This document shows, one piece after another, positions 43,911 to 53,600 of a stretch of 64,000 nt of DNA. Origin of the DNA: Bacteroidales bacterium (GTDB taxonomy: Bacteria; Bacteroidota; Bacteroidia; Bacteroidales; Bacteroidaceae); contig SFIS01000011.1 in assembly GCA_004555245.1 (NCBI GenBank), positions 15,621 to 79,620 on the forward strand, in the 5' to 3' direction. Under the pieces are notes generated by a model. That model did no database searches, was not told the origin of the DNA, and was given only the letters and a program-made list of their open reading frames with translations. The first letter of the stretch is position 1, and the number at the start of each line of letters is the position of its first letter. Both the position numbers and the translations under genes were made by a program.

Positions 43911-44240
43911 CGCTCCATTAGCCCTAAATAGGGGCAAGTGGGTGGTCATATATTTAAAAAAGACGTTTTCGAACGTTTGTCTTAGTGGACTACGAACTTC
44001 GCAACTTCTCAACCCACAGCAGACAAACAGACAACGAGAATGTCTGCGAAAGTGCGACATCGTACTTATTAGAACGAGACATGGATACGCCGCTATTGAC
44101 GTATTCATGCTCTCTAATCTAATAGTATTGATATATGTACTGGCGTGGGCTAACTGTAGCGTTGTCTGTCCTGTGTGGGTGAGGCAATGCGAAGGCCTGT
44201 AGTCCCAGGACGGACATGAACAGACACCTACGCCTTTTTT
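43911..44240 (+). ncRNA. Candidate structured RNA or leader upstream of the AT-rich secreted gene
   Basis: From a predicted start near 43911 to a T-run at 44235-44240 the sequence folds repeatedly: a 5' hairpin GCCCTAAATAGGGGC, a middle hairpin ATGTC/GACAT, and a 3' structure in which GGCGTGGG (44142) pairs with CCTACGCC (44227) and an inner TGTCTGTCCTG (44163) pairs with CAGGACGGACA (44206) over 11 bases. The T-run right after makes it look like a terminator-ended RNA or an attenuator for the gene at 44306. It lacks the ACCA end of tmRNA and the conserved RNase P core. It remains a folding candidate only. Confidence 0.35.
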
Positions 44241-44305
44241 GTGTGTATGAGTCAAAGCATCAAACTTTAGCTGCCGAATCAGTGGTGTCAATAGGCTTGA
44301 TTTAT

Positions 44306-45718
44306 ATGGACAAAACAATTATCTTTAGGTTTTTTTCTTTTATAAGCATTATTGCATTCGGTTCTTCTAATGCATTTAGCGAATCATTAGCAGACCAAAT
44401 GTTAGGAACATGGGATTTCGCAATTGATAATGGTTATCATGTTACGTTTTTCAAGAATGGTACAGTATATGCTAAAGGTACATACAGTGATTATGAAGGA
44501 TTTTGGACAGTAGATGGCAATAAAGTCATTTTGACAGAACCGCCAAGACATTATTTCCCAGACTTGTTTGAATATGTCAGCACCGTCAAGATTTCTAACA
44601 ATATTATGTATGGTGACAACAAATTAATAGCAGCAAGAAAGGCTCCCGAAGACTTTCTTAAGACAGATAGCCATAGGAATATACTACGTGGACAATGGAT
44701 TATCACAGAGAACCAATGTGATTATTATCCAGATGAGAATTCTAAATCATACCTTACAATATATGACGACTTATCATTTGTTTGTATTGAATATGGAGGA
44801 CAATACAACGGTGTCTGTAGAGGTAAAGTAGATGTAAGTGATGACCAAATATACTTTTTTGAATATAGCGGAAAGTTGCCTCTCGGTTTCTATTCTATTG
44901 ACATTTTAGGAACAGATAAGTTTACATTTATAAATGATGACAATGAACGTGTAACCGCAGAACGCTCAAAGATTGATTTGGCATTTTATAGTAATTACGT
45001 AATAATCAACAAAGAGGAATCAATAGAATTAAAATGTAACACGTCATCACAAATCGTTGACTACAAATGGCTTGTATCAGAAGAAAGTGGTACATCACTT
45101 TATTTAGAACCTTCTGGAGATAAATGCCGAGTAGGTATATGGAATTGGGAATCTGAAGGCGGAGGAGAAATCATTTTATTTTGTAAAGATGTAAATGGGA
45201 ATTCATACGCAACCTCGTGTGAGTATTGGATTGAAGCGGGAGAGCCGGAATACTATCTCGTAGGTGGTATGACCGGTTGGTTTCTCAACGACAAAAGTTT
45301 TGGACTAACAAATGTCAAGTCACACTGGTATGATTATCCTGAATATTCATACTCTATAAATATTCCTGTTTCCGAAGACACTTTTTTCAAGGTGTTTCGC
45401 TCTGGAACGGAAAGTTGGGATTATGTAATAGGCGCCAACAGTTCCGACTATGACAAGTTGTCGGGAGAAATTGTTATGGATGGAGTCAGTGAAGCATGGC
45501 TATTAAAAAAGCCGGAAGCAGGTTTTGATGGCTACAAATTAGAATTCGACTTTAATGACAAAAAATTCAAATTTACACAGATTAAAACGACAGGCATCAA
45601 TCCTATTCGAGTTAATAATATATTTAGTGACAAAATATATGATATAAGTGGCAAAGAGATAAAATCCTTAAAGCCAGGAATCAACATTACAAAAGGACTG
45701 AAGATATTTGTTCCGTAA
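44306..45718 (+). CDS. AT-rich secreted multidomain protein with sorting C-terminus
   Basis: A 470-residue exported protein with signal peptide MDKTIIFRFFSFISIIAFGS and following residues. Residues about 30-80 read like a lipocalin-like repeat (LGTWDFAIDNGYHVTFFKNG), a central part looks Ig-like (ESIELKCNTSSQIVDYKWLV), and a SusE/F-like domain follows (YYLVGGMTGWFLND). The end, KIYDISGKEIKSLKPGINI, is a type IX-like C-terminus. It is distinctly AT-rich compared with every neighbour, suggesting transfer. No function is recognised. A candidate RNA lies directly upstream. Confidence 0.75.
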   Translation: MDKTIIFRFFSFISIIAFGSSNAFSESLADQMLGTWDFAIDNGYHVTFFKNGTVYAKGTYSDYEGFWTVDGNKVILTEPPRHYFPDLFEYVSTVKISNNIMYGDNKLIAARKAPEDFLKTDSHRNILRGQWIITENQCDYYPDENSKSYLTIYDDLSFVCIEYGGQYNGVCRGKVDVSDDQIYFFEYSGKLPLGFYSIDILGTDKFTFINDDNERVTAERSKIDLAFYSNYVIINKEESIELKCNTSSQIVDYKWLVSEESGTSLYLEPSGDKCRVGIWNWESEGGGEIILFCKDVNGNSYATSCEYWIEAGEPEYYLVGGMTGWFLNDKSFGLTNVKSHWYDYPEYSYSINIPVSEDTFFKVFRSGTESWDYVIGANSSDYDKLSGEIVMDGVSEAWLLKKPEAGFDGYKLEFDFNDKKFKFTQIKTTGINPIRVNNIFSDKIYDISGKEIKSLKPGINITKGLKIFVP

Positions 45719-45772
45719 TCTGATTTTTATCGAACTACTGTAATAATCATTTAACTCAAAAAAACAAGAACT

Positions 45773-46843
45773 ATGAAAAAAGTACTATCTGTTCTTCTTG
45801 TGGCATTGCTGTGTGCCACATTCATTTCGTGCAGCTCGTCAAACGACGATGAGGTTTCGACAGACCTTAATGAGCTTAACTTTGCCGGGACATCTGGCGA
45901 CGTAGTGGTTCTGAGCATTCACAGCAACACGAACTGGACAATCAGCGGCGTGCCTTCGTGGCTCAAGGCTTCTTCGACAAATGGAACAGGGAATGCCAGT
46001 GTCACATTCACCACGACAAGTGCCAACAACTCCTCGGCAGAACGGACTGCTGACATCTTCGTTCAGGCAGGCGAAGCAAGCAAGAGCGTTCATGTACGGC
46101 AGGAAGGCCTGAACGTCTCGAACTGTGACGTCACGCCGAACCTGATGATTACTCTGGCGAATGATTTCGCTTGTGACTTCAACTGTGACGAAGAAGTGAA
46201 ATATTTCTACATAGCGAGAGCGACATCTGCCTGGGACGACCGTATGACAGAAGAGGAAATCATAGACAAACTGAAATCCGACCCCGACAACCGTCTTTCG
46301 CCTAACGACGACCTCGTGATTTCTTTCTCTGGTCTGACGCAGAAAACAAATTACTATCTCTATCTTATCGGCTTTGACAAGAACGGCAAACACGGCAACC
46401 TGACCAAGACGGAAATCAAGACCAAGTCTTCGACCAACCAGGCTCAGGCTTTTATCTCCAGCGTGCAATATAACACTACACAGTGGAAGTGGACTACAAG
46501 CGTGAATGCATATTCTGACCACTATTACCAGTTCGTTGCCTGCAATGTCATAAATTCATCCAATACGTATTCAAAAGGCATCATCGCATGGTATTTCAAG
46601 AACCAGCTGGACAGTAAGCCCTCTGATTTCTCTCCAATAAAGAATGGTGGCGCATGGACCTGTCCGCGCAACACGAATTATGTTGACATAATGACGTGGG
46701 CTGTAGACTCCAACGGCGAGTTGTCCGGCATTGTCAACAGATATACCGGAACCATATCGGGAGTCAGCCAGAACACAGCGATGGCATCTGAAGGAACTAC
46801 GCCTCAGATGTGCAGGGCAAGAAAAGCTGATTTGATGAGATAG
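45773..46843 (+). CDS. BACON-domain lipoprotein
   Basis: A 356-residue protein with a lipobox (LLCATFISCSSS, Cys20). Residues about 33-112 form a BACON domain (LNFAGTSGDVVVLSIHSNTN and WTISGVPSWLKASS), and the rest looks like a large beta-rich domain of unknown function. BACON lipoproteins of gut Bacteroidota usually bind glycans or mucin at the surface, but no particular ligand is evident. It ends in a downstream hairpin at 46853 and precedes the M6 protease by 52 bases. Confidence 0.82.
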   Translation: MKKVLSVLLVALLCATFISCSSSNDDEVSTDLNELNFAGTSGDVVVLSIHSNTNWTISGVPSWLKASSTNGTGNASVTFTTTSANNSSAERTADIFVQAGEASKSVHVRQEGLNVSNCDVTPNLMITLANDFACDFNCDEEVKYFYIARATSAWDDRMTEEEIIDKLKSDPDNRLSPNDDLVISFSGLTQKTNYYLYLIGFDKNGKHGNLTKTEIKTKSSTNQAQAFISSVQYNTTQWKWTTSVNAYSDHYYQFVACNVINSSNTYSKGIIAWYFKNQLDSKPSDFSPIKNGGAWTCPRNTNYVDIMTWAVDSNGELSGIVNRYTGTISGVSQNTAMASEGTTPQMCRARKADLMR

Positions 46844-46852
46844 ATAACAAAC

Positions 46853-46882
46853 GTGTGGGAATGGCATTGTCCGTTCCCGCAC
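46853..46882 (+). terminator. Hairpin between the BACON lipoprotein and the M6 protease
   Basis: GTGTGGGAATGG (46853) pairs with CCGTTCCCGCAC (46871) as a 12-base stem (two G-U pairs) with a 6-base loop, ending 13 bases before the protease start. It lacks a T-run, so it may instead be a leader hairpin for the downstream gene. Confidence 0.5.
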
Positions 46883-46895
46883 TAAACCCGCTGTT

Positions 46896-49157
46896 ATGAG
46901 ACTGATTGGAATTTCTGTTCTTTTATGCCTGTTTTCCCAAGCCTTGAGCCTTTATGCAGTGATAGCGCGTCCGGGAAAAATAGCTGTTCTTTCAAGCGAA
47001 GGGCAACCTGTCATGATAACATTGCATGGAGACGAAAACTGCAAGTATGCCACGACGGAGGACGGATATACATTGTTAAAAAAAGGCGATACATGGTTTT
47101 ATGCAATCGAGAGCCGGAACGGAGATGTCGTATGCTCCGAGAGAAGTCTTATTGACCATTCACGCATGAGCGGTGAGCAGGCGGAGTTTGTCGGAAGTCT
47201 GAAGAAAGGTCTCGTGCCATTCAAGAAAGACAATGCAACCAGGATGCCGGCAGCAGCGTTTGCGGGCAGCGGTCTAAAGAAGCCGGTGACAGGCGACAGG
47301 CATGTCTTGGTGATACTGATGGCATTCTCTGACTTGAATTTTGTGAAAACGCATGAAGATTTCAACCGGTTGTTTAATGAAACAGGTTACAAGGAGGACG
47401 GAGCAAACGGCAGTGTCAGCGACTACTACAGGAAAGTCTCTTACGGAAAGCTGAACCTAAAGGCCGATGTCATCGGTCCGTTCAAAGCGTCAAATCCGAT
47501 GTCATATTATGGAGGCAATTACGGTGATGGCGGTCATGACCAGAATCCGTATGCGCTGTTTCTTGAGGCCATAGATTACGCCAAGTCAGCAGTGAGCTTG
47601 AAAGACTACGATTCTGACGGAGACGGATATATCGATAATGTTCACATCATCTTCGCCGGTTACGGAGAGGAGGCGGGAGCGTCATCAAACAGCATTTGGT
47701 CGCACCGTATGACTTTCAACGACATTCTCGTTGATGGCGTGCTGGTCAACGGGTATTCATGCAGCCCCGAACTTCGGGAGAAAAGCGGCAACGGCATATC
47801 ACGCATCGGACCACCTTGCCACGAGATTGGACACGCTTTGGGCGCAATGGACTACTATGACACTAACTATGCTGACGAAGGACAATATCCAGGCACTGGC
47901 ACTTGGGACATAATGGCTTCCGGCAGTTGGAACGATGGCGGCATATCACCTGCCACTTTCAATCCTTATGTCAAGATATATGATTTCGGCTGGACAACAG
48001 CCCGCAATCTCGAAGAAGAACAAATGGTTAGCCTTGGAAGTGCCCTTTCGGAAAATGAGATATGCAAAATAGAAACAGGAGTCTATGGCGATTTCTATTT
48101 GTTGGAGAACCATAACGGAGAGAGTTATATGAGACACGAGCCGGGAGAAGGACTGCTCATTTTCCATATAGGTCCAGATTTGCAGTCTAAGGCAGCGTCA
48201 AACAAAATTAATTCCACATATCCCCAACAGTGCTATCCGGTCTGCGCTGCAAGCGAGTACAGGTCTCCTGCAAACGCGAGTTCCACTTATGGCAACATAA
48301 ACAGCAGAGGATGCACTTTCCCGGGTTCTTCAGGAAAGACAGCCTTTTCAGCTGGAACTGTCCCTGCCACCGTCACATTTGACGGTGCAGACGTGGATTT
48401 CGCGTTGTCAGACATAAAGTATGATTCCGGCATTGTGACTTTCAAGTTCAGCGGGACAAATGTTGTCGCGCCAGACGAACCGGACAATCCGCACTATGAC
48501 GATATCGTCTGGTATGAGGATTTTGAGAATGGAATGTTCCTGAGGTCGTGGAAGCTGACTGACGAGACAAACGACAGTGAAACAGATCTGGTCTCTGTAA
48601 TGACTTCCGCTGATACACCAGAATATCCCGCTCCAGCCAGCGGGAAAGGCTATTTCTATATAAAATCTAAAGCCATGGCCTTGGGCGGACATGGAAAGAC
48701 AGTCTTCTTGATGGAGTCGGAAAAGGTGAATCTGAGCGAAGGCGAGACTTATACATTGTCTTTCAAAGTCAGAGAATACAACAATGCCGATAATGCCGAT
48801 AATGCCGTTTCTGTTACAGACAACCTTGCAAATGAACAAAGACATTTTGTATCTTCACTAAACCAATGGGAAGAATGCACCTTCCAAATTGAGAATGCGC
48901 CACAAACTTTCTTATTCACTTTGAGGTTAGAGGTAAATGAAGGCACATGTCTTTTCGTTGATGACATAAGGGTTGCAAAAAACAGCACTACAAAAGCCAG
49001 AATACCATTTAGCAGCTACAGCAGTTATTCATCTTATGACATCAAAGGCAGAAAAATCAACTACTCGCTCTCAGGCGTCAGACACAGCCGTCAGCAGAGA
49101 GGCATCAACATCATCAGGCTGCAGAACGGCGTCACAATAAAAGCCATTGCAAGATAG
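46896..49157 (+). CDS. M6-family metalloprotease with sorting C-terminus
   Basis: A 753-residue secreted protease (signal peptide MRLIGISVLLCLFSQALSLY). The zinc motif HEIGHALGAMDYYD lies near residue 309, preceded by DSDGDGYIDNVHIIFAGYGEEAG, a calcium-like and catalytic segment typical of immune-inhibitor-A-type M6 enzymes. A C-terminal beta-sandwich (residues about 540-700) and an end KINYSLSGVRHSRQQRG then GINIIRLQNGVTIKAIAR give a sorting C-terminus. It likely degrades host or dietary proteins at the surface. Confidence 0.88.
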   Translation: MRLIGISVLLCLFSQALSLYAVIARPGKIAVLSSEGQPVMITLHGDENCKYATTEDGYTLLKKGDTWFYAIESRNGDVVCSERSLIDHSRMSGEQAEFVGSLKKGLVPFKKDNATRMPAAAFAGSGLKKPVTGDRHVLVILMAFSDLNFVKTHEDFNRLFNETGYKEDGANGSVSDYYRKVSYGKLNLKADVIGPFKASNPMSYYGGNYGDGGHDQNPYALFLEAIDYAKSAVSLKDYDSDGDGYIDNVHIIFAGYGEEAGASSNSIWSHRMTFNDILVDGVLVNGYSCSPELREKSGNGISRIGPPCHEIGHALGAMDYYDTNYADEGQYPGTGTWDIMASGSWNDGGISPATFNPYVKIYDFGWTTARNLEEEQMVSLGSALSENEICKIETGVYGDFYLLENHNGESYMRHEPGEGLLIFHIGPDLQSKAASNKINSTYPQQCYPVCAASEYRSPANASSTYGNINSRGCTFPGSSGKTAFSAGTVPATVTFDGADVDFALSDIKYDSGIVTFKFSGTNVVAPDEPDNPHYDDIVWYEDFENGMFLRSWKLTDETNDSETDLVSVMTSADTPEYPAPASGKGYFYIKSKAMALGGHGKTVFLMESEKVNLSEGETYTLSFKVREYNNADNADNAVSVTDNLANEQRHFVSSLNQWEECTFQIENAPQTFLFTLRLEVNEGTCLFVDDIRVAKNSTTKARIPFSSYSSYSSYDIKGRKINYSLSGVRHSRQQRGINIIRLQNGVTIKAIAR

Positions 49158-49452
49158 TGAAAACTATCGAAATACCACATCAAACTCAGCCAAATTTTGC
49201 TAAAATGATGTAAAATGGCGGAGTTATGGGGTGTAATCTCAGCCATTTTCTGCATTTTCTCTTGATGTTGGCTGAAAAACTGTCTTGTTTTGCATCGTAA
49301 TCTGAGACAAGAAGTGGGTTTTGATAGGCGACAGGTTTTCACGACAAGGGTCAGGGACAACATATTTTTATTGCAGAGGAATTTTAAAAACAGGATAAAG
49401 AAGTATCAGGTGTTGGTCGGAAAATGGCATGTATGATACTTTCTTGACACGG

Positions 49453-49508
49453 AAAAACCGCCGAAAATCAGATGCCGTCTTATGGGCGATGATTTTACGG
49501 CGGTTTTT
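49453..49508. repeat. Large inverted repeat (possible bidirectional terminator)
   Basis: AAAAACCGCCG (49453) pairs with CGGCGGTTTTT (49498), and the stem continues inward as AAAATCA (49464) with TGATTTT (49490), about 18 base pairs in all around a 19-base loop. A/T runs on both sides would let it act in either direction. It may also be a dispersed Prevotella repeat. Confidence 0.7.
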
Positions 49509-49841
49509 ATTGTTTTTGCGGTTGTTTTGTATATCATTGACATGCAGCGTGTTACATGAATTTGTAGTTTTTCGTTGTATCTGCAAAACGTCAAAAATCA
49601 TGCAAATTGCCTGCAAAACAGTCTGTTTTGCCTCGCCGCGAAGTTAATCTTGCGCCACTAACAAGTCTATTCTGCAGCCCTACTTTGACTATTTCGCACT
49701 GCAAAACACTCAAAACGACACTCCGAAGGGCTGCGAACGCCACCCGAAACGGCATTTCTTTCATCTGGAAACATGATTTCCCTGTATTTGCGAACGTGCA
49801 AGAAAGTGTCAGACGGCGGGTGCGGATGATATTCCATATAG

Positions 49842-49969
49842 GGCATACAGTCGGTGGTGGAGAGGGTGAAGAGCAGTGTGTCGGCGCCCTCCTGCTGACA
49901 CTCCCCCTCCTCTCCCTCCTCCTCTCCCTCTCGCTATGGCTGCTCCGTAGCAAGCTGAGACGCAGGAGA
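49842..49969. repeat. Chimera of pieces from the DUF4450-type gene and the flippase gene
   Basis: Bases 49842-49888 match 52083-52129 with 2 mismatches in 47, and bases 49879-49969 match 43612-43702 with 4 mismatches in 91, in the same order and orientation. The two overlap over the shared TGTCGGC-A/G-CC at 49879-49888. It is probably a rearrangement junction. Confidence 0.85.
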
Positions 49970-50127
49970 TGACAACACACCCACGCATCGTCCTGACGTT
50001 CCCCTTTTTATCTTGAAAAAACAAAAAAGACACCGACCTTGCGTTGTATTATGGAATGAAACACAGTTTTTACAATCCATACATACAAAAAGCACAAGGA
50101 TAATTATGTGTTTCAAATAAAAAGCCG

Positions 50128-50135
50128 TATCTTTG
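50128..50135 (+). promoter_or_regulatory. Putative -7 box of the antitoxin gene
   Basis: TATCTTTG at 50128 fits the -7 consensus; the -33 region is weak. The start codon of the antitoxin follows at 50217 after an ~80-base leader. Confidence 0.45.
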
Positions 50136-50216
50136 CCAACGGAAATTGTCGTAGTGGCGCAAAACAGTTCGCACCCCCCGACATTGTAATAATCAGATAT
50201 GTAAATATTTGGAGAT

Positions 50217-50339
50217 ATGACAACAATGACTTTACCAAATGAAACTACGCTCTCAGCAATGAAAGAAGCAGAGAGCGGGGAAGATGCCGACATTGTCAAT
50301 ATTGACAGTGTGGATAATTTTATCGCATCAATGAGATGA
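50217..50339 (+). CDS. Short RelB/DinJ-like antitoxin
   Basis: A 40-residue protein reading MTTMTLPNETTLSAMKEAES then GEDADIVNIDSVDNFIASMR. NETTLxAMKEAES is the common N-terminal block of type II antitoxins of the RelB/DinJ group, here as a short C-terminal-type antitoxin without a DNA-binding arm. Its stop overlaps the start of a truncated toxin as ATGA, the normal antitoxin-toxin coupling. It could bind a toxin elsewhere. Confidence 0.75.
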   Translation: MTTMTLPNETTLSAMKEAESGEDADIVNIDSVDNFIASMR

Positions 50340-50461
50340 CGAAGGAAATACGTAAAACCACTCAATTCAAAAAGGACTTCAAACGAATCAGTAAAGACAT
50401 AAAGAAAGTTGAGGCAGAGTTCAGAATCAGACCGTTGTACCTGTTGTCTCTGTTGTCGTAA
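50336..50461 (+). pseudogene. Truncated YafQ/RelE-type toxin remnant
   Basis: The frame starts MTKEIRKTTQFKKDFKRISK, the usual start of YafQ/RelE toxins, but after about 30 residues it turns into an unrelated tail and stops at 41 residues, against about 90 in the family. The catalytic C-terminal half is absent. The REP-like repeats that begin at 50467 adjoin its end, so the insertion or deletion that truncated it may involve them. Confidence 0.75.
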
Positions 50462-50466
50462 AAAGC

Positions 50467-50613
50467 AAAGCGCAAAAGCGTAAAATATCCTGCTGTTATC
50501 CACGCTTTTGCGCTTTCAGCGCGACCATCACCTACATGAAATAACCCAGGGTGTCGCTACGCTTTACCCTGGGCTATGCGCGCTATGCGCTTTTGCGCTT
50601 TCAGCGCGACCAT
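50467..50613. repeat. REP-like palindromes and direct repeats
   Basis: AAAGCGCAAAAGCG (50467) pairs with CGCTTTTGCGCTTT (50503). The 26-base unit beginning CGCTTTTGCGCTTTCAGCGC occurs at 50503 and again at 50588. A hairpin CCCAGGGT (50545) / ACCCTGGG (50566) lies between. Such palindrome pairs in the intergenic space of Bacteroidota are often REP-type repeats mobilised by RAYT transposases. No RAYT gene is in the window. Confidence 0.75.
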
Positions 50614-50653
50614 TACAAACATGAACTTCAGAATTAGGATATTCTCTTTATTC

Positions 50654-53600
50654 TTATTCCTGCCTTTCGAGCGTGACAGCCATTATGCCAGCCACGATGT
50701 CGTTCGAGAGGGTTTCGAGGCGTAGGCTGCGCAGCCGGCGTTTCGGGTTGAGCGGCATCTTGAGTATTACGCCGGCACCGTGGCGGATGTCACGTTCGGT
50801 GCCGAGCATGAGGTCAGAGCCGCTGCCGGCGGCTGTGGCGGTGTCCGGCGCGTGCGGTGCGAGGGCGTTGATGTCCCTGCCTACGGCACCGTTGTCAAGG
50901 CGGAAGCGCAGCGGCTGTCTCACCGCCGTCCAGAAGGCGTGGCTGTCGTAGTTGTACGCCTCGTTGACGGGACACCAGTTGATGGGGTTCTCGAGGTGCA
51001 GCGTGTCCCGCTCGCCGTTGTCGTATGTGGCGATGACGAGGGCGTTGTCGATGCGGCTCTGCATGTTGTTTGTCGTGCCGGCAAGCATGAGATAGGCAGC
51101 CGACACGCCTTTTGTCGTGCCGCCGTAGGGCGAGCGGTGCGGGATGGTGATGTCTGTGGCGTCGGGATAGTTGTCGAAGAGCGAGGTGTAGCAGATGTTG
51201 TGTCCGCTGACGGGGATGAGGAAGCTGACGCCGTGGCGTGTGTCGAAGAATCCCTTCTCCGGCGTGCGGGGCAGGGGAGTGACGGCATGGCGCAGCCCGT
51301 CGTCTTCTATCTCCGCCGTCTGTTCGGGATGACACCACTGCCCTATGCCCTGGACGGGAATCTGCAGCGTGGTGTAGGGCGAGCGGGGCGAGAGGTATCT
51401 GTTTCTGAAGACATCATCGACATTGGCGTTGTATGCCTCCTGCAGGTCGATATAGACGTGGCGGCCTTCTGCATGGGGTGTGATGTCGTCCAGTCCCATC
51501 CTCCTCAGATAGTCTGCCGATGCAGTCTTGTCGCGTTCTGCCGCCGGTTGTGTGTGGCGTATGGGCTGTGGCAGCAGGGTGCGGTCGATGACGATGGTCT
51601 GCAGGCTGTCTGCCGTGCCGGTGACATCGAGGTATGCGCCGCCTCCGGCATTGGTGCGCACGGTGATGGCGAGCGGCTGTGCGAAACGCTGCCTGACGGT
51701 GTAGATGTCCTTGTCTCCGTCGCGGCGGAAGGTGTAGCTGAGGTATGGCGTGCGTATGCTTGCCTCGTGCCATGTGTCGGGAAAGGCGGGCTGTAAGATG
51801 CAGCGTCCGTGCAGCGCGTCGGGCTGTATGCCGAAGAGGCCGTTGATGAGGGCGCGGCTTGTCACGCCGATGTTGTCGCCGAAGTCGCGGTATGCCTCGT
51901 TCACCACTTTGTCGAAGAAGCTGATCTGTCCGAAGTTGCCGGGCGATTTTCCGAGGAACATCTCGTCAATGATGTCGCTTTTCAGCAGCCGGAAGCCCTC
52001 GTCGCTTCTTCCTGCATGGAAATATGCGAGAGCCATGTTTGCCACCTCTTCGTGCGCCACGTTGTTTGTGCTCCAGGCGTATGGCATCCAGTCGGTGGTG
52101 GAGAGGGTGAAGAGCAGTGTGTCGGCACCGAGCGTGTCGCTCCCCTTGCCCCGGACGCGGAATGGTATGTGCGGAATGTCGCGATCGACGTATCGTGTGG
52201 CGAGATACGCCTGCAGCGGTGTCGCCGCTCCGCAGTCGATGGGTGTGTATATGCTCCAGAGGGCGGCGTGTGTGTGCAGGCGTTTCCTGCCCATGAAATC
52301 CTGGTGCTCAGCCCAGTGTCCGCGGTCGGGCAGCCACAGCCGGCTGTTGATGGCATGCAGTATGGCGTCTGCCTCGGTGCGGTAGGGTGAGGGGTCGAGG
52401 TGCAGCAGTTCGGCGATGCGTGCCGCAAGGCGGTTGGAGCGGTAGTTGTAGGCCGACGAGTGAGTGACGGCTCCGCTGTTGTAGTAGAGGGCGTCGCTTG
52501 CCCAGATGCAGCAGTAGGCGTCGTAGAGATGGTCGTTGTCCGGGTCGAAGTTGCGTTTCTCCCATTCGAGGTGCCGTTGCAGCATGGGGAAGAACTCTCT
52601 CATCTGTGTGGTGTCGGCATCGTATGAGAGATGCCAGAGCAGCCCGTCGATGTAGTTGATGTTCATGTCATAGTGGTGCATCGTGTTGTTGCGGTTGGGG
52701 TAACGGCAGATGTACCCGTTGCTGTACATCGGTGTCCCCCAGCGTTTCACGGCGCGCGCCATGTTCAGTGTGGTGTCCTGCTGCGGGTGTGGCAGCGTTG
52801 GCGGCACGTCGCACACCTGGCTCTTGGCGTATGCTGCGAAGTGCCGGTAGGAGCGGTCGGTCCATCCGACGGCATCTCCGACATAGCATCCGCGCCATCC
52901 GGCAAGCGGCGTGCGCCATCCTATGCATCCGTGTTGCCATGTGTCGCCGTCCCACAGTCCGTCGGCGGCAGCCATGAGGACGGAGCCGAGGACGTTGAAA
53001 ACGGGGTCGGGCGTGTTGAACTCGACTCCCGACATGATGCTCTGCCTCCGGCTCTCTTCTTTTTCGAAGCGGCTGCGTGCCTCTTGCTGCGCTTGCGTGT
53101 CGGCGGCGGGTGCCGCTGCGAGAGCGTTGTCGCTGTCGAGCAGTAGGTATGACGTGCCGTCTGCCGCCCACCGTATGCTGGCGAGTGGCGGCACGGCGGG
53201 GTTGGCGTCGAAGAGGGTGAGGTCGTCAACGCCGAGGTCGCCGTTGCGGCGGAACTTGCTGCCGCGGCTCTCGCACAGTGTAGCCTGCAGCAGTGTCCCC
53301 TCTGCCAGCCCTTCTGTCTGGAAGCGCCACACCGCACCTTCGCTGCCGAACGATGCCATGGCATAGATGTGGATGGCGGCTGAGCCGTGGCGCAGGGTGT
53401 AGGTGCGGCGTCCGCCGAGATAGCGTGCCTCGCAGTCGAAGCAGGTGCTGTCGAGCGGTGTCACACGTCCGCCCTTGCCGTCGGGGCTGACAAGTGCGAG
53501 GCGCAGGTTGCGGCACGCACCCTTGCGGAAGACGGCGAACAGGGGGCGGTCGCTCGTCTCAAGACGGAAAGCGGTGTGGCTGCCGTAGAGGGCGCGTGTG

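Larger units (their letters stand above)
49158..50216. other. Gene-free, hairpin-rich intergenic stretch of about 1060 bases
   Basis: No convincing gene was seen. It holds a large inverted repeat at 49453-49508, a chimeric copy of flanking gene pieces at 49842-49969, and a -7 box at 50128. The rest is low-information sequence with spurious short reading frames on both strands. A mobile or rearranged origin fits, but no transposase or terminal repeat was found. Confidence 0.7.

Noticed and set aside
43911..44240. tmRNA, RNase P RNA or SRP RNA
   Set aside because: No 3' ACCA or tag-like frame, no GAGGAAAGTCC core and no SRP apical loop were seen on either strand.
49429..49972. Two short plus-strand open frames in the gene-free stretch
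   Set aside because: One is built on the large inverted repeat and the other runs through the chimeric scar; neither looks like a protein family.
49934..50503. A 189-residue open frame on the minus strand across the antitoxin region
   Set aside because: It is antisense to the antitoxin-toxin remnant and the REP-like hairpins, has no domain and no promoter.
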